In this document: positions 8,210 through 17,592 of the stretch, piece by piece
Layout of the letters: each line of letters opens with the position of its first letter
How positions within the stretch are numbered: the first letter of the stretch is position 1
Source of the DNA: Campylobacter concisus
GTDB taxonomy: Bacteria > Campylobacterota > Campylobacteria > Campylobacterales > Campylobacteraceae
Assembly (NCBI RefSeq): GCF_015230015.1
Contig: NZ_JAAKZC010000015.1
Location: 1-52,162, forward strand
Reading direction: 5' to 3'
Length of the DNA stretch: 52,162 bases
The notes under the pieces: generated by a model
What the model was told of the DNA's origin: nothing
What the model saw: the letters and a program-made list of their open reading frames with translations, nothing else
The model's database searches: none
Position numbers and translations under genes: made by a program

Positions 8210-9598
8210 ATGAGGTTATTTGGACTTCTAGGTTTGTTTTTTGCTTTAGCCTTTGGTGCTGACGGAGAAGCTGCGGCTATTGACTTAACTACTACATGGG
8301 CGGGAATTTTATCGCTTATCATTTTTGTTGTTGGATACTTTTTCATAGCAGCAGAAGAGAATTTTCACATCGACAAGGCAAAACCTGCCATATTTATCGG
8401 CACTTTTATGTTCCTACTCATCGGCGTTTATATGCTTATAAATGGCATGGATGTGCATTTGCTAGAGCACGAGGTAAACCACCTGATCCTAGAGATAGCT
8501 CAGATTGTATTTTTCTTAATGGTAGCGATGACATTTATCGAGGCACTTGTTGAAAGAGATGTGTTTAACGCGCTTAAATACAACCTAGTTTCAAAAGGCT
8601 ATACTTATAGAAAGCTATTTTGGCTAACTGGCATTTTGGCATTTTTCATTAGCCCAGTGGCTGATAACCTAACAACAGCGCTTATCCTATCAACCGTTCT
8701 TTTAACGATAGATAGAAATAATACAAATTTCCTAGTCGCAGGTGCTATAAATATCGTCGTAGCAGCAAACGCAGGCGGAGCGTGGAGTCCATTTGGTGAC
8801 ATCACTACACTTATGGTTTGGGCAGCTGGCAAGTCACCGTTTTTAGACTTTTTTGCACTTTTCCCAGCGTCATTTATCGGCTGGTTTGTAACTGCATTTT
8901 TACTTTCACGCGTCGTGCCAGTTGGTAGCCCGCACTTTGACCCAGCTACTGAGCCAAAAGTGGTCATGAAAAAGGGCGGTAAAGCGGTTATCTTTATAGG
9001 TGCATTTACTATCTTTTGTGCAGTTATGATGCATCAGTTATTTCACTTACCAGCGATGTGGGGTATGATGTTTGGCTTCTCGCTACTTAGCCTTTATACA
9101 TATTATTTCAAAAAAGCTCACAAAGACGAAGAGCCTATGAATGTCTTTCACCATATGTCAAAGATCGAGAACAACACTCTATTTTTCTTCTTTGGAATTT
9201 TATCTGCAGTTGGTGCTCTTCACTTTGCTGGATTTTTAAATTATGCTGTGTCACTTTATGATAAATTTGGCTCAACACCTGTAAATATCGGTGTTGGCTT
9301 CCTTTCAGCAGTCGTTGATAATGTCCCTGTTATGTCAGCTGTGCTAAAAGCAAATCCAGCCATGGGGGCTGATGTTGGTGAGTCTATGAGTCAGTGGCTA
9401 CTTGTGACACTTACAGCTGGTATCGGTGGTTCAATGATCAGTTTTGGCTCGGCAGCTGGCGTTGGAGTAATGGGTAAATTAAAAGGAATTTATACCTTTG
9501 GTGCGCATATGAAATATGCATGGATGGTAGTTTTAGGATACATCGTATCACTCATTGTTTGGTATGTGCAGTTTGAAATTTTTCACATCTACTTTTAA
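8210..9598 (+). CDS. nhaD: Na+/H+ antiporter NhaD
   Basis: A 462-residue polytopic membrane protein of the NhaD family within the ion-transporter superfamily. It exports sodium or lithium in exchange for protons. It starts with a signal-like hydrophobic segment, followed by about 12 more membrane spans. Conserved polar blocks inside the membrane are SPVADNLTTA (residues about 150-160), GGAWSPFGDITT (near 190) and SAVVDNVPVM (near 365), the inverted-repeat half-sites typical of the family. The ATG has an ideal AAGGAGAGTAT leader. The inverted repeat upstream may regulate it. guaA starts 10 bases after its stop. Confidence 0.93.
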   Translation: MRLFGLLGLFFALAFGADGEAAAIDLTTTWAGILSLIIFVVGYFFIAAEENFHIDKAKPAIFIGTFMFLLIGVYMLINGMDVHLLEHEVNHLILEIAQIVFFLMVAMTFIEALVERDVFNALKYNLVSKGYTYRKLFWLTGILAFFISPVADNLTTALILSTVLLTIDRNNTNFLVAGAINIVVAANAGGAWSPFGDITTLMVWAAGKSPFLDFFALFPASFIGWFVTAFLLSRVVPVGSPHFDPATEPKVVMKKGGKAVIFIGAFTIFCAVMMHQLFHLPAMWGMMFGFSLLSLYTYYFKKAHKDEEPMNVFHHMSKIENNTLFFFFGILSAVGALHFAGFLNYAVSLYDKFGSTPVNIGVGFLSAVVDNVPVMSAVLKANPAMGADVGESMSQWLLVTLTAGIGGSMISFGSAAGVGVMGKLKGIYTFGAHMKYAWMVVLGYIVSLIVWYVQFEIFHIYF

Positions 9599-9608
9599 AA
9601 GGTTATAA

Positions 9609-11141
9609 ATGAACAATACGATTATAGTTTTGGACTTTGGTTCGCAGTATACTCAGCTAATAGCTAGAAGGCTAAGAGAAGAGGGAGCTTATACTGAAAT
9701 TTTGCCATTTAACGCAAAACTAAGCGATATAAAGGCGAAAGATCCAAAAGGTATCATTTTAAGTGGTGGTCCAGCTAGCGTTTATGCTAAAGATGCTTAC
9801 TTTTGTGATAATGGCGTTTTTGAGCTAAATATCCCTATACTTGGCGTTTGCTATGGCATGCAGCTACTTGCTCACACGCATGGTGCTGAGGTTTTAGCAG
9901 CTGATCACAAAGAGTACGGCAAGGCTGAACTTAGCGTGATAAAAGAGCACGATCTTTTTAAAGATACACCTTCAAAACAAATCGTATGGATGAGCCATAG
10001 CGACTATGTAAAAGACCTACCAGAGGGCTTTGAGGCGATTGCGGTCAGCGAAAATTCGCCTTATTGCGCCTTTGGTGATGATAAACGTAAATTTTATGCG
10101 ATCCAGTTTCACGCAGAGGTACAACACAGCGAGTATGGCACGCAAATTTTAAAGAATTTTGCTAAATATATCTGCGGATGCGAGAGCACATGGAATATGG
10201 GAAGCTTCGCTAAAAATAAGATAGAAGAGATCAGAAAAACAGTGGGCACTCACAAGGTGCTTTGCGCAGTTAGTGGTGGTGTGGATAGCTCTGTGACTGC
10301 GGCACTTTTAGCAGCTGCTGTGCCTGAAAATTTGATCCTTGTCTTTGTTGATAACGGACTTCTTAGAACAAATGAAAGAGAGCAAGTTGAAGCTACATTT
10401 AGAACAAAGCTTGGCGTTGAGCTAGTTAGCATAGATGCGAGTGAGATATTTTTAGGTCGCTTGGCTGGCGTCGTTGATCCTGAGAAAAAACGCAAGATCA
10501 TAGGCGAGACATTTATAGAAATTTTTGAAAAAGAGGCTAAAAAGCATGGCGATGTGAAATTCCTAGCTCAAGGCACTCTTTATACTGACATCATCGAAAG
10601 CTCAGTTGTTGGCTCAAGTAAGACGATAAAGAGCCACCATAACGTTGGAGGCTTGCCTGATTGGATGACATTTGAGCTAATAGAACCTTTAAGAGAAATT
10701 TTTAAAGACGAGGTTAGAAAGCTAGGACTTGAGCTTGGACTAAGCCGCGAGCTAGTCTTCCGCCATCCTTTCCCAGGACCTGGCCTTGCTATCCGCATCA
10801 TGGGCGAGGTGAATAAACCAAGCCTTGAGCTACTTCGCAAAGCTGATGTGATCTTGCGCGATGAGCTAAAAAGTAGTGGCTGGTATAACAAAACTTGGCA
10901 GGCATTTTGCGTGCTTTTAAATGTAAATTCTGTTGGCGTAATGGGCGATAACCGCACCTACGAAAACGCTGTTTGCGTGCGTGTAGTCGATGCGAGTGAT
11001 GGCATGACTGCAAGCTTTTCAAGGCTTCCTTATGATCTACTTGAAAACGTAAGCCGCCGCATCATAAACGAGGTAAATGGCATAAACCGCGTAGTTTATG
11101 ACATCTCAAGCAAGCCACCTGCAACTATCGAGTGGGAGTAA
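9609..11141 (+). CDS. guaA: GMP synthase (glutamine-hydrolysing)
   Basis: It aminates XMP to GMP using glutamine and ATP, the last step of guanine nucleotide synthesis. 510 residues, full length. The N-terminal class I glutamine amidotransferase has its nucleophile in GVCYGMQ (near residue 80) and the His/Glu in FHAEV (near 165). The ATP pyrophosphatase domain starts with SGGVDSS (near 225), and the C-terminal dimerisation domain ends PPATIEWE. The 3' end of guaA is a known insertion hot spot for genomic islands in many bacteria. Here an AT-rich methyltransferase cassette begins 9 bases after the stop. Confidence 0.98.
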   Translation: MNNTIIVLDFGSQYTQLIARRLREEGAYTEILPFNAKLSDIKAKDPKGIILSGGPASVYAKDAYFCDNGVFELNIPILGVCYGMQLLAHTHGAEVLAADHKEYGKAELSVIKEHDLFKDTPSKQIVWMSHSDYVKDLPEGFEAIAVSENSPYCAFGDDKRKFYAIQFHAEVQHSEYGTQILKNFAKYICGCESTWNMGSFAKNKIEEIRKTVGTHKVLCAVSGGVDSSVTAALLAAAVPENLILVFVDNGLLRTNEREQVEATFRTKLGVELVSIDASEIFLGRLAGVVDPEKKRKIIGETFIEIFEKEAKKHGDVKFLAQGTLYTDIIESSVVGSSKTIKSHHNVGGLPDWMTFELIEPLREIFKDEVRKLGLELGLSRELVFRHPFPGPGLAIRIMGEVNKPSLELLRKADVILRDELKSSGWYNKTWQAFCVLLNVNSVGVMGDNRTYENAVCVRVVDASDGMTASFSRLPYDLLENVSRRIINEVNGINRVVYDISSKPPATIEWE

Positions 11142-11150
11142 ACCTAAAAA

Positions 11151-12332
11151 TTGGGAAATCTGTCTATAAATATTGTTGACTTGTTCTCAGGAGCTGGTGG
11201 TCTAACATTTGGATTTTACTATAAAAGGAATATGAATAAATTTATAAAAAATGATAAATTTAATTTTTTGTTTGCAAATGAATATGATAAAAATGCTGCA
11301 GCTGCTTTTAAATTAAATTTCCCAAATATAAAATTGTTAGATTGCGATATTAAAGAAATTGACAAGAAAAAAATAAAAGATAATGGAATTGATATAAGTT
11401 GCGTTGATCTTGTTATAGGCGGACCACCTTGCCAGTCTTATAGTACCGTAGGTAAAAGACAATACGATAATAGAGCTATTATGTACAAGGAATATTGCAG
11501 GTTGCTTAGTATTCTAAAACCAAAAATGTTTATTTTTGAAAATGTGAAAGGTTTGCTTACTATGAAGAATAATATTGGTAGACCTGTAATAGAAGACATC
11601 TGTGAAATGTTTGATAATATAAGAAATACCAGCGGCTATAAAATACATAAAAAAGTTTTAAATGCGGTAAATTTCGGCATACCGCAAAATAGGGAGAGAG
11701 TATTTATAGTCGGTGTAAGAAAAGACGTAGATCTAGCATGGGAATTTCCGGATGAAATATTAACTGATTGTGATACATTTTTAAGTGTGGAAAATGCATT
11801 GTCGGATTTGCCGCCACTAGGATTAAACGAAGAAAAGAGAGAATATTTAACGGGTCCTAAAAATATTTACCAAGAACTTATGAGAAACAACAACGATGTT
11901 TTAACTAGTCATAAGAGCGGTTCTTACGGCAAGAAAATTCAGGGCGTTATAAATGCCGTAATAGAAGGTGAGGGGCGAGAGTATATAAACAGCTTGGTAG
12001 ATAACAAAAAGTTGCCGTCAGAATATAGACTCACTTCTGGCTACAAAAATACATATGGAAGGCTATGGTGGAATAAACCGTCTACAACGATAACGAATAA
12101 CTTAGGAACACCTTCGTCTCTACGATGTATACATCCAAAAGAAAACAGGGCGCTTACCACAAGAGAAGGGGCTAGATTGCAGTCGTTTCCTGATTTTTTT
12201 AAATTCTACGGTGGTAAAACTCAACAAAATTCCCAAGTCGGTAATGCCGTACCTCCTTTACTTGCTATTGGCCTTGCAAATGAGGTGGCAAAAAGTTTTT
12301 TAGCTTATAAAAAAAAGTATGAGAAGGGATAG
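11151..12332 (+). CDS. DNA (cytosine-5) methyltransferase
   Basis: Dcm-family C5 methyltransferase, 393 residues, using SAM to methylate cytosine in an unknown target. All key motifs are visible in order: I DLFSGAGG (residues 10-17), IV GGPPCQSYS with catalytic Cys94, VI FENVKGL (near 130), VIII QNRERVFIVG (near 183), a target-recognition region around 220-320, and X QVGNAVPP near 367. The start is TTG at 11151; no other start precedes motif I, and the ribosome site is poor. The gene follows the guaA stop directly and is clearly more AT-rich than guaA, a sign of transfer. It overlaps or abuts the GHKL-TIR gene, which fits one operon. Confidence 0.93.
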   Translation: MGNLSINIVDLFSGAGGLTFGFYYKRNMNKFIKNDKFNFLFANEYDKNAAAAFKLNFPNIKLLDCDIKEIDKKKIKDNGIDISCVDLVIGGPPCQSYSTVGKRQYDNRAIMYKEYCRLLSILKPKMFIFENVKGLLTMKNNIGRPVIEDICEMFDNIRNTSGYKIHKKVLNAVNFGIPQNRERVFIVGVRKDVDLAWEFPDEILTDCDTFLSVENALSDLPPLGLNEEKREYLTGPKNIYQELMRNNNDVLTSHKSGSYGKKIQGVINAVIEGEGREYINSLVDNKKLPSEYRLTSGYKNTYGRLWWNKPSTTITNNLGTPSSLRCIHPKENRALTTREGARLQSFPDFFKFYGGKTQQNSQVGNAVPPLLAIGLANEVAKSFLAYKKKYEKG

Positions 12333-12334
12333 TG

Positions 12335-14416
12335 ATGCAAAAAGTAGAATTTTCTTTCGGATGGCTTGCTTTAAAATTACTAGGCAAAAGCCTTTATTCA
12401 AATGCTTGGAGCGCTATTTCAGAGCTTGTAGCAAATGGTTTTGATGCAAATGCTAAAAATATATATATTTATATAAATATGATAAATAAATCAAAATCTC
12501 TTGTGGAGATTATTGATGATGGTATCGGTTTGGATGAAAATAGCATTAGTATCTACGCGAAAGTCGGTTACAACAAAAGATTGGAGCAAGCCCCAGAAGT
12601 ACTCGAAAACTATAAAATGATGGGCAGAAAAGGTATAGGAAAATTGGCGGCACTTTATCTTTCCGAGAGATATTTTATATTGTCTAAAACAAGTGCTGGA
12701 GTAGTCAATAAATGGGAAATGAACTATAGCGAAAACAAAAAAGACGAAAACGAAAAACCTTTTTTAAGATTAATAAACGATACAGAAACAAAATTACAAT
12801 CTAATCAAAATTGGGAAAAAATTAAGACTGGCACAGCGTTGATATTGGAAAATGTAAATCTAGAGGGACTTGGCGAACGAGCGCTAGATAGCTTAGAAAA
12901 CAAGTTAGCTAATATATTTTCGTTGGATTCTATGATGGATAGAAAGATTTTTCTAGCAATTGTAAAAAAAGATAGTGAAGAACCTATATTTAGACCGATA
13001 GAGAAAAAAATAGCATTTAAAAATATGGCTTTTATAGATTATTTTCTAAAAGATAGCCAACAAGGATTAAAAGAAACTTTTTACAAACTACTCAAAGAGG
13101 ATTCTAAATTCAAAATAGAGTCCAAAAAGAGAGATAAAGAATATCTTTTTGATAGAAAGATTGAGTTACTTGATAAAAATAAAGTTAGTGGAAGCGGGGA
13201 ATTTACTGACGAGCAGGGCATCAAAAAAAGTAAGCAATATACTTTAAATGGATGGATAGGTATACATAGTACGATAGACAATAAAATAGCAAAAGACAAT
13301 GATGTAAACTTTATAAAAAATACTTTTTATAATCCAATCCAGCTCAGGTTATATGTTAGAAATAAGCTCGCGGTAGAAAATTTCCTAAACTACTTAGGTA
13401 ACACTCAGGCTTTCGTTAATTATATAGAGGGTGAAATACACTTTGACTTATTAGATGAAGATGATTTACCAGACATTGCAACTTCAAATCGTCAAAATTT
13501 AGATGAACATGATGAAAGGGTCGCGTTGTTGGTAGACATTGTAAAAAGTATAATTGGTGATTTGATAAGCAAAAGAGAAAAATTAGCAAACGACATAAGG
13601 GATAAGGATAATAAAAATTTTGATAAAAGAAAGAATAATTTTATAAAAGAAGTAGAAAATGAACTAAAGGAGCGTTTTCCCAACGAACCATCAGAGCAAG
13701 TCAATGAGTTTACGATGATCGTATCCAATAAAGTACAAGGCGACATGCTAAAGGATAAGTATAAAATATTTTTATCCCACTCTAGTCGTGATAAAAGATT
13801 TACGGACTTTATATATTACTTATTAATAGAAAAATGTGGAGTTAGAAAGGATGAAATATTTTATACCTCTGTACAAGATGCCGGTAAATTTACGGTCTTA
13901 GAGCCATTAAAAGATCAAATAAGAAGTAGTATTACGGATGATAATGTACTGCTGATGTATTTAGCGAGTAAAAATTATAAACAAAGCGAATATTGTATGT
14001 TTGAAGGCGGTGCGGGATGGGCTACTAGGGGAGTCGGAGATTACATACTGATGTCTTTATCTTATAATGAAATACCGAAATTCCTTACGAACGGGAAACT
14101 TGAATTCACGTTTATTAAAAATAATGAAATTGTATTGAGCAAGGAAACATACGATTTTATTATAAACAATGTGTTGAATGTAATAATTGAACATTTAAAC
14201 AAAAGTAGGGATGAAAATGAAAAAATATTATTATTCAATAAGTCTAATTTCCCGACAGATATAGAGATGAGCAATGTTGGAAAGTCCGCTTGCGATTTTA
14301 TGGATAGAGATTTAGTGGAGTACTGGAAGAACTATGTGGAAAATGGCATAAGTGACAACAATGTAAGCATTGAGGCTTTTATAATTGGCAGGAACAAAGA
14401 CGATTCTAATAAATAA
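12335..14416 (+). CDS. GHKL ATPase-TIR fusion protein (putative defence effector)
   Basis: 693 residues, ATG preceded by AAGGG with 6-base spacing. The N-terminal half is a GHKL (Hsp90/MutL/MORC-type) ATPase: N-box ELVANGFDAN (about 30-39), G1 box DDGIGL (near 65), G2 box GRKGIGK (near 105). A transducer-like domain follows, with an IATSNRQN block near 385. A charged helical linker (about 420-465) leads to a C-terminal TIR domain (about 472-625) beginning KIFLSHSSRDK, with a candidate catalytic Glu in SEYCMFEGG near 552-557. TIR domains with this Glu cleave NAD+ in several bacterial immune systems. I infer that the GHKL part senses or clamps DNA and the TIR part is the toxic effector, with the adjacent methyltransferase marking self. 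Activity is not shown by sequence alone. Confidence 0.85.
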   Translation: MQKVEFSFGWLALKLLGKSLYSNAWSAISELVANGFDANAKNIYIYINMINKSKSLVEIIDDGIGLDENSISIYAKVGYNKRLEQAPEVLENYKMMGRKGIGKLAALYLSERYFILSKTSAGVVNKWEMNYSENKKDENEKPFLRLINDTETKLQSNQNWEKIKTGTALILENVNLEGLGERALDSLENKLANIFSLDSMMDRKIFLAIVKKDSEEPIFRPIEKKIAFKNMAFIDYFLKDSQQGLKETFYKLLKEDSKFKIESKKRDKEYLFDRKIELLDKNKVSGSGEFTDEQGIKKSKQYTLNGWIGIHSTIDNKIAKDNDVNFIKNTFYNPIQLRLYVRNKLAVENFLNYLGNTQAFVNYIEGEIHFDLLDEDDLPDIATSNRQNLDEHDERVALLVDIVKSIIGDLISKREKLANDIRDKDNKNFDKRKNNFIKEVENELKERFPNEPSEQVNEFTMIVSNKVQGDMLKDKYKIFLSHSSRDKRFTDFIYYLLIEKCGVRKDEIFYTSVQDAGKFTVLEPLKDQIRSSITDDNVLLMYLASKNYKQSEYCMFEGGAGWATRGVGDYILMSLSYNEIPKFLTNGKLEFTFIKNNEIVLSKETYDFIINNVLNVIIEHLNKSRDENEKILLFNKSNFPTDIEMSNVGKSACDFMDRDLVEYWKNYVENGISDNNVSIEAFIIGRNKDDSNK

Positions 14417-14530
14417 ATTTAAATACTATTTAAGTGTTATTAAAGCTTAACAAAAAATACATGACCTTTATCAACAAATCGTCCAAAAACTTTAGCTACA
14501 ATGACGCGTGAATTTACGAAAGGAAGAAAA

Positions 14531-14661
14531 ATGAGTAAAATTTACAATCTAAACGCTGACACGAAAGTGATCGCAAAAAGCGTCGCTAGCAAGAGAATTT
14601 TTGATTGCGAGAACACTCACGTTTTGGCGCGTTAGGCTTTGAAGCGGGAGAGAAACTCATG
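14531..14661 (+). pseudogene. Remnant of a cupin-domain gene
   Basis: An ATG at 14531, preceded by a good AAAGGAAGAAAA leader, opens a frame reading MSKIYNLNADTKVIAKSV and on to CENTHVLAR, where it stops. A shift of frame restores LGFEAGEKLM, the typical opening of small Campylobacter cupin proteins. The remaining two thirds of the cupin barrel are missing. The sequence passes directly into an aldo/keto reductase fragment, so this is a truncated and frameshifted remnant that kept its upstream signals. Confidence 0.6.
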
Positions 14662-14679
14662 AGGCTTGCCTCTATGTGT

Positions 14680-14984
14680 AGAGGAGATAATGATACATTT
14701 AATGTAGATATACTAAAAGAAATAGGGAAAAATATAATAAATCTATAGGGCAGGTTATGCCAAGGTGGTTAATTCAAAGAGATGTCATTGTTGTCCCAAA
14801 ATCTGTAAAGAAAGAGCGTATGAAACAAAATAGAAGTTTTTGATTTTGCTTTTACTGATGAAGATATATTAAAAATTGCTATGCTAGATACAAAAAGAAC
14901 ACAGTTCATGATCCGCAAGACTTAGAAACTGCAAGATGGATTGTGACATATAAGATGGAAGAAAAAATAAATATGAATAGTTAA
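14680..14984 (+). pseudogene. 3' remnant of an aldo/keto reductase gene with several frameshifts
   Basis: Pieces of the C-terminal part of an aldo/keto reductase can be read in order across different frames: DTFNVDILKEIGK, then KSIGQVMPRWLIQRDVIVV with PKSVKKERM, then IEVFDFAFTDEDILKIAMLD with TKRTQF, then HDPQDLETARWIVTYKM ending at a stop (14982-14984). At least three frame changes separate them. The catalytic N-terminal half is absent. With the cupin remnant it shows that the DNA between the defence cassette and putP is decaying. Confidence 0.7.
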
Positions 14985-15009
14985 AAAGGCACCAGCAAAG
15001 GTGTCTTTT
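14984..15009 (+). terminator. Hairpin terminator after the decayed genes
   Basis: AAAAGGCACC (14984-14993) pairs with GGTGTCTTTT (15000-15009) across a 6-base loop, with one G-U pair. The T-rich 3' arm suits an intrinsic terminator. The stretch 15010-15200 after it holds no convincing gene. Confidence 0.6.
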
Positions 15010-15200
15010 ATGTATAAAGGCTAAATTTAGATTATATCTAAAATGCAAATTTGAAAGTTGCAGTATTGCTGCATACAAGAGAAAAATAAAAGCTTTGCAA
15101 ATGCTTATTTTATAAATTTATATGAATAGCGAGAGCGGTTTAAGATTTAAATTGTTATTGCTATCTGGATGATTTTCTAATAAAAAAGTAAAGATACTTT

Positions 15201-15232
15201 TAGAAATTCCCAGCTAGTGCCAGGAATTTCTA
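15201..15232 (-). terminator. putP terminator hairpin
   Basis: TAGAAATTCC (15201-15210) and GGAATTTCTA (15223-15232) form a perfect 10-bp stem with a 12-base loop. It lies 14 bases beyond the putP stop on the minus strand and is followed on that strand by an A/T-rich run. Confidence 0.6.
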
Positions 15233-15245
15233 ATAAATTTAAGGC

Positions 15246-16733
15246 CTAAAGTCTTGTTTTCATCTTTTCGAATTCATCTTGTATGACTTGCTCGTGCGGT
15301 TCGCTAGTCATTTTATTTATCGCATCGCCCCAGATACTGACCATGATGATGGCTAGACTTGAGGTTAAAATGCCTGGCAAAATTTCATAAACATAGGCAT
15401 TTAGCCCTGATGCTATCCAAAATATTACGGTCGCACCGCCAGCTATCATGCCAGCAAGTGCTCCAAGCGCACTCATACGTTTCCAGTAAAGGCTAAAAAG
15501 AAGCACCGGACCAAAACTTGCGCCAAATCCAGCCCAAGCGTTACCAACGACGTTTAAGACATTATCTGTTGATAAAAAGGCAAGCACTGTGGCGATTAGT
15601 GCTACGACCACGACTGCATAGCGGCTGATCGCTGTTTGCGTGCTTTGGCTCACCTCTTTTTTATAAAAAGCAAAGATGAAGTCTTTTGTGACCGAGCTTG
15701 ATGTGACTAAAAGCTGGCTTGAGATGGTGCTCATGATCGCTGAAAGCACGGCTGAGATGATGATGCCTATAAAAAATGGTGGGAAAAGTAGCTCACCAAG
15801 TTTTAAAAATACGGTCTCAGGGTCGCTTAGTCCGCCTCTTTGGCTAAAATAAACAAAACCGATAAGTCCGCTCATAATTGCACCTAGTAGGCCGATGCTC
15901 ATCCAGCCAATGCCGATCCTTCTTGCCTTTGCAAGCTCTTTTGAGTCACGTATCGCCATAAATCTAACTATGATATGTGGCTGCCCAAAGTAGCCAAAGC
16001 CCCAAGCTAAAAGACCCAAAATGCCCCAGAAAGTCTGATCTCTAAAAGGATTTAGGTGATTTGCATCAAGTCTGCTTATCTCTTTTATCAAATTTGTATC
16101 GCTTGGCAGGTCTAAATTTAGATATGCCACGACTGGGATCGAGACTAGAACACAAAACATCAAAAGTCCCTGAAATGCGTCGGTTATGCTAACGGCTTTA
16201 AATCCACCAAAAAACGTGTAAAAGACCACGATACAAAGCGTAAATATCGCGCCATATTTAAAACCTATGCCAAAAAAGCTCTCAAATGTCTTGCCACCAG
16301 CGATGATGCCACTACTTACGTAAAGTGTGAAAAATATCAAGATGATAAGACCTGAGATGATCCTTAAAATTTTAGTCCTATCTTTAAAGCGGTTTTCTAA
16401 AAAGTCTGGTATCGTGATGCTATCGCTTGCAACCTCAGTATAGACCCTAAGCCTTTTTGCTAGAAATAAGTAGTTACAGTAAGCTCCCACGATAAGACCA
16501 GCTATCATCCAGACATTTGCAACGCCAGTTGCGTATAAGGCCCCGGGCACGCCAAGTAGCATCCAACCACTCATATCAGAAGCGCCAGCGCTAAGTGCGG
16601 TGACGACTGGACCCATTTGACGGTTATCCAGTAGATACTCGTTCATACTTGCGTTTTTATCGTAGAAATATCGTCCAATAAAGAGCAAGAAACCAAAATA
16701 GATGGCGATGGCTAAATAAGACCCAAAGCTCAT
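15246..16733 (-). CDS. putP: Sodium/proline symporter
   Basis: A 495-residue SSS-family transporter that takes up proline with sodium. About 13 membrane spans are evident. Family blocks include GASDMSGWMLLGVPGALY (about 50-68), the core DAFQGLLMF region near 185, GYFGQPHIIVRFMA near 245, and a late SSQLLVTSS segment near 340. The C-terminus is a short charged tail. The start at 16733 is preceded on the minus strand by a GAAAGGAATTTT leader. It is divergent from the amino-acid ABC operon, with a shared upstream region of about 150 bases. Confidence 0.92.
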   Translation of the reverse strand: MSFGSYLAIAIYFGFLLFIGRYFYDKNASMNEYLLDNRQMGPVVTALSAGASDMSGWMLLGVPGALYATGVANVWMIAGLIVGAYCNYLFLAKRLRVYTEVASDSITIPDFLENRFKDRTKILRIISGLIILIFFTLYVSSGIIAGGKTFESFFGIGFKYGAIFTLCIVVFYTFFGGFKAVSITDAFQGLLMFCVLVSIPVVAYLNLDLPSDTNLIKEISRLDANHLNPFRDQTFWGILGLLAWGFGYFGQPHIIVRFMAIRDSKELAKARRIGIGWMSIGLLGAIMSGLIGFVYFSQRGGLSDPETVFLKLGELLFPPFFIGIIISAVLSAIMSTISSQLLVTSSSVTKDFIFAFYKKEVSQSTQTAISRYAVVVVALIATVLAFLSTDNVLNVVGNAWAGFGASFGPVLLFSLYWKRMSALGALAGMIAGGATVIFWIASGLNAYVYEILPGILTSSLAIIMVSIWGDAINKMTSEPHEQVIQDEFEKMKTRL

Positions 16734-16881
16734 AAAATTCCTTTCAAATAAAATAAAACGCTTATGTTATTATAAAATCATTTAAATTTCAATGAGCGGG
16801 CTTATTCCTTAAAAAATTTTAAGCAAAATGATATATTTTTTTTCGTATCATTTAAGGCTACATTTTAAAGAAAGGATGAAG

Positions 16882-17592
16882 TTGAACGCTCAAAATTTAG
16901 CCAAATTTCTATTTTTTATAATAATTGTCTCATTGGGCGCATATTTTTTCTACCCAAGGGAGCTTAGCGATGCTCAGCAGCTAGCCTATATCAAGAGCTA
17001 CGGAGTGACGCTGGGACTTACTATCGGTGGTGTCGCCATAGGTATTACGCTTGGATTTATCTTAGCGTTTATTAAATTTCTAAATATCAAAGTTATAAAT
17101 TTTATAATAGACGAATACATCGACATCTTACGTGGAACGCCTGTAATACTTCAACTTCTTATATTTTCAGTGGTCATTTTTGCCACTTGGAGTGATAACT
17201 TCTATGTCGCAGTGATCGCACTTGGCTTAAATAGCTCAGCATACGTCGCTGAGATCGTAAGAAGTGGCATAAATAGCGTCGATAAAGGTCAGATGGAGGC
17301 AGCTAGGGCGATGGGGCTAAACTACTACGTTTCGATGCGTGAGATAGTCTTTCCACAAGCTACTAAAAATATCTTGCCAGCGCTTGCAAATGAGTTTATA
17401 TCGCTTTTTAAAGAGACCTCAGTCGTTGGCTACATAAGCGTTGTTGATATTACGATGCAAAGCAAGAGCCTTCAAGCGGTCTTTTACAGCCCAGAGCCAG
17501 TCATTTTTACGGGCATTGTATATTACGTGAGCGTTAAATTTTTCACCCTTTTGGTGAAACTACTTGAGAGGAGACTAAATCGCCATGATTGA
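16882..17592 (+). CDS. Polar amino-acid ABC transporter permease
   Basis: A HisM/GlnP-type inner-membrane permease with about five membrane spans and the EAA loop (EAARAMGL near residue 150) that docks onto the ATPase. I prefer the TTG at 16882 because AAAGGA sits 5 bases upstream of it. An ATG at 16876 has the GG directly abutting, and an ATG at 16828 has no ribosome site. The 3' end overlaps the ATPase gene by 8 bases. First gene of a three-gene importer operon. Confidence 0.88.
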   Translation: MNAQNLAKFLFFIIIVSLGAYFFYPRELSDAQQLAYIKSYGVTLGLTIGGVAIGITLGFILAFIKFLNIKVINFIIDEYIDILRGTPVILQLLIFSVVIFATWSDNFYVAVIALGLNSSAYVAEIVRSGINSVDKGQMEAARAMGLNYYVSMREIVFPQATKNILPALANEFISLFKETSVVGYISVVDITMQSKSLQAVFYSPEPVIFTGIVYYVSVKFFTLLVKLLERRLNRHD

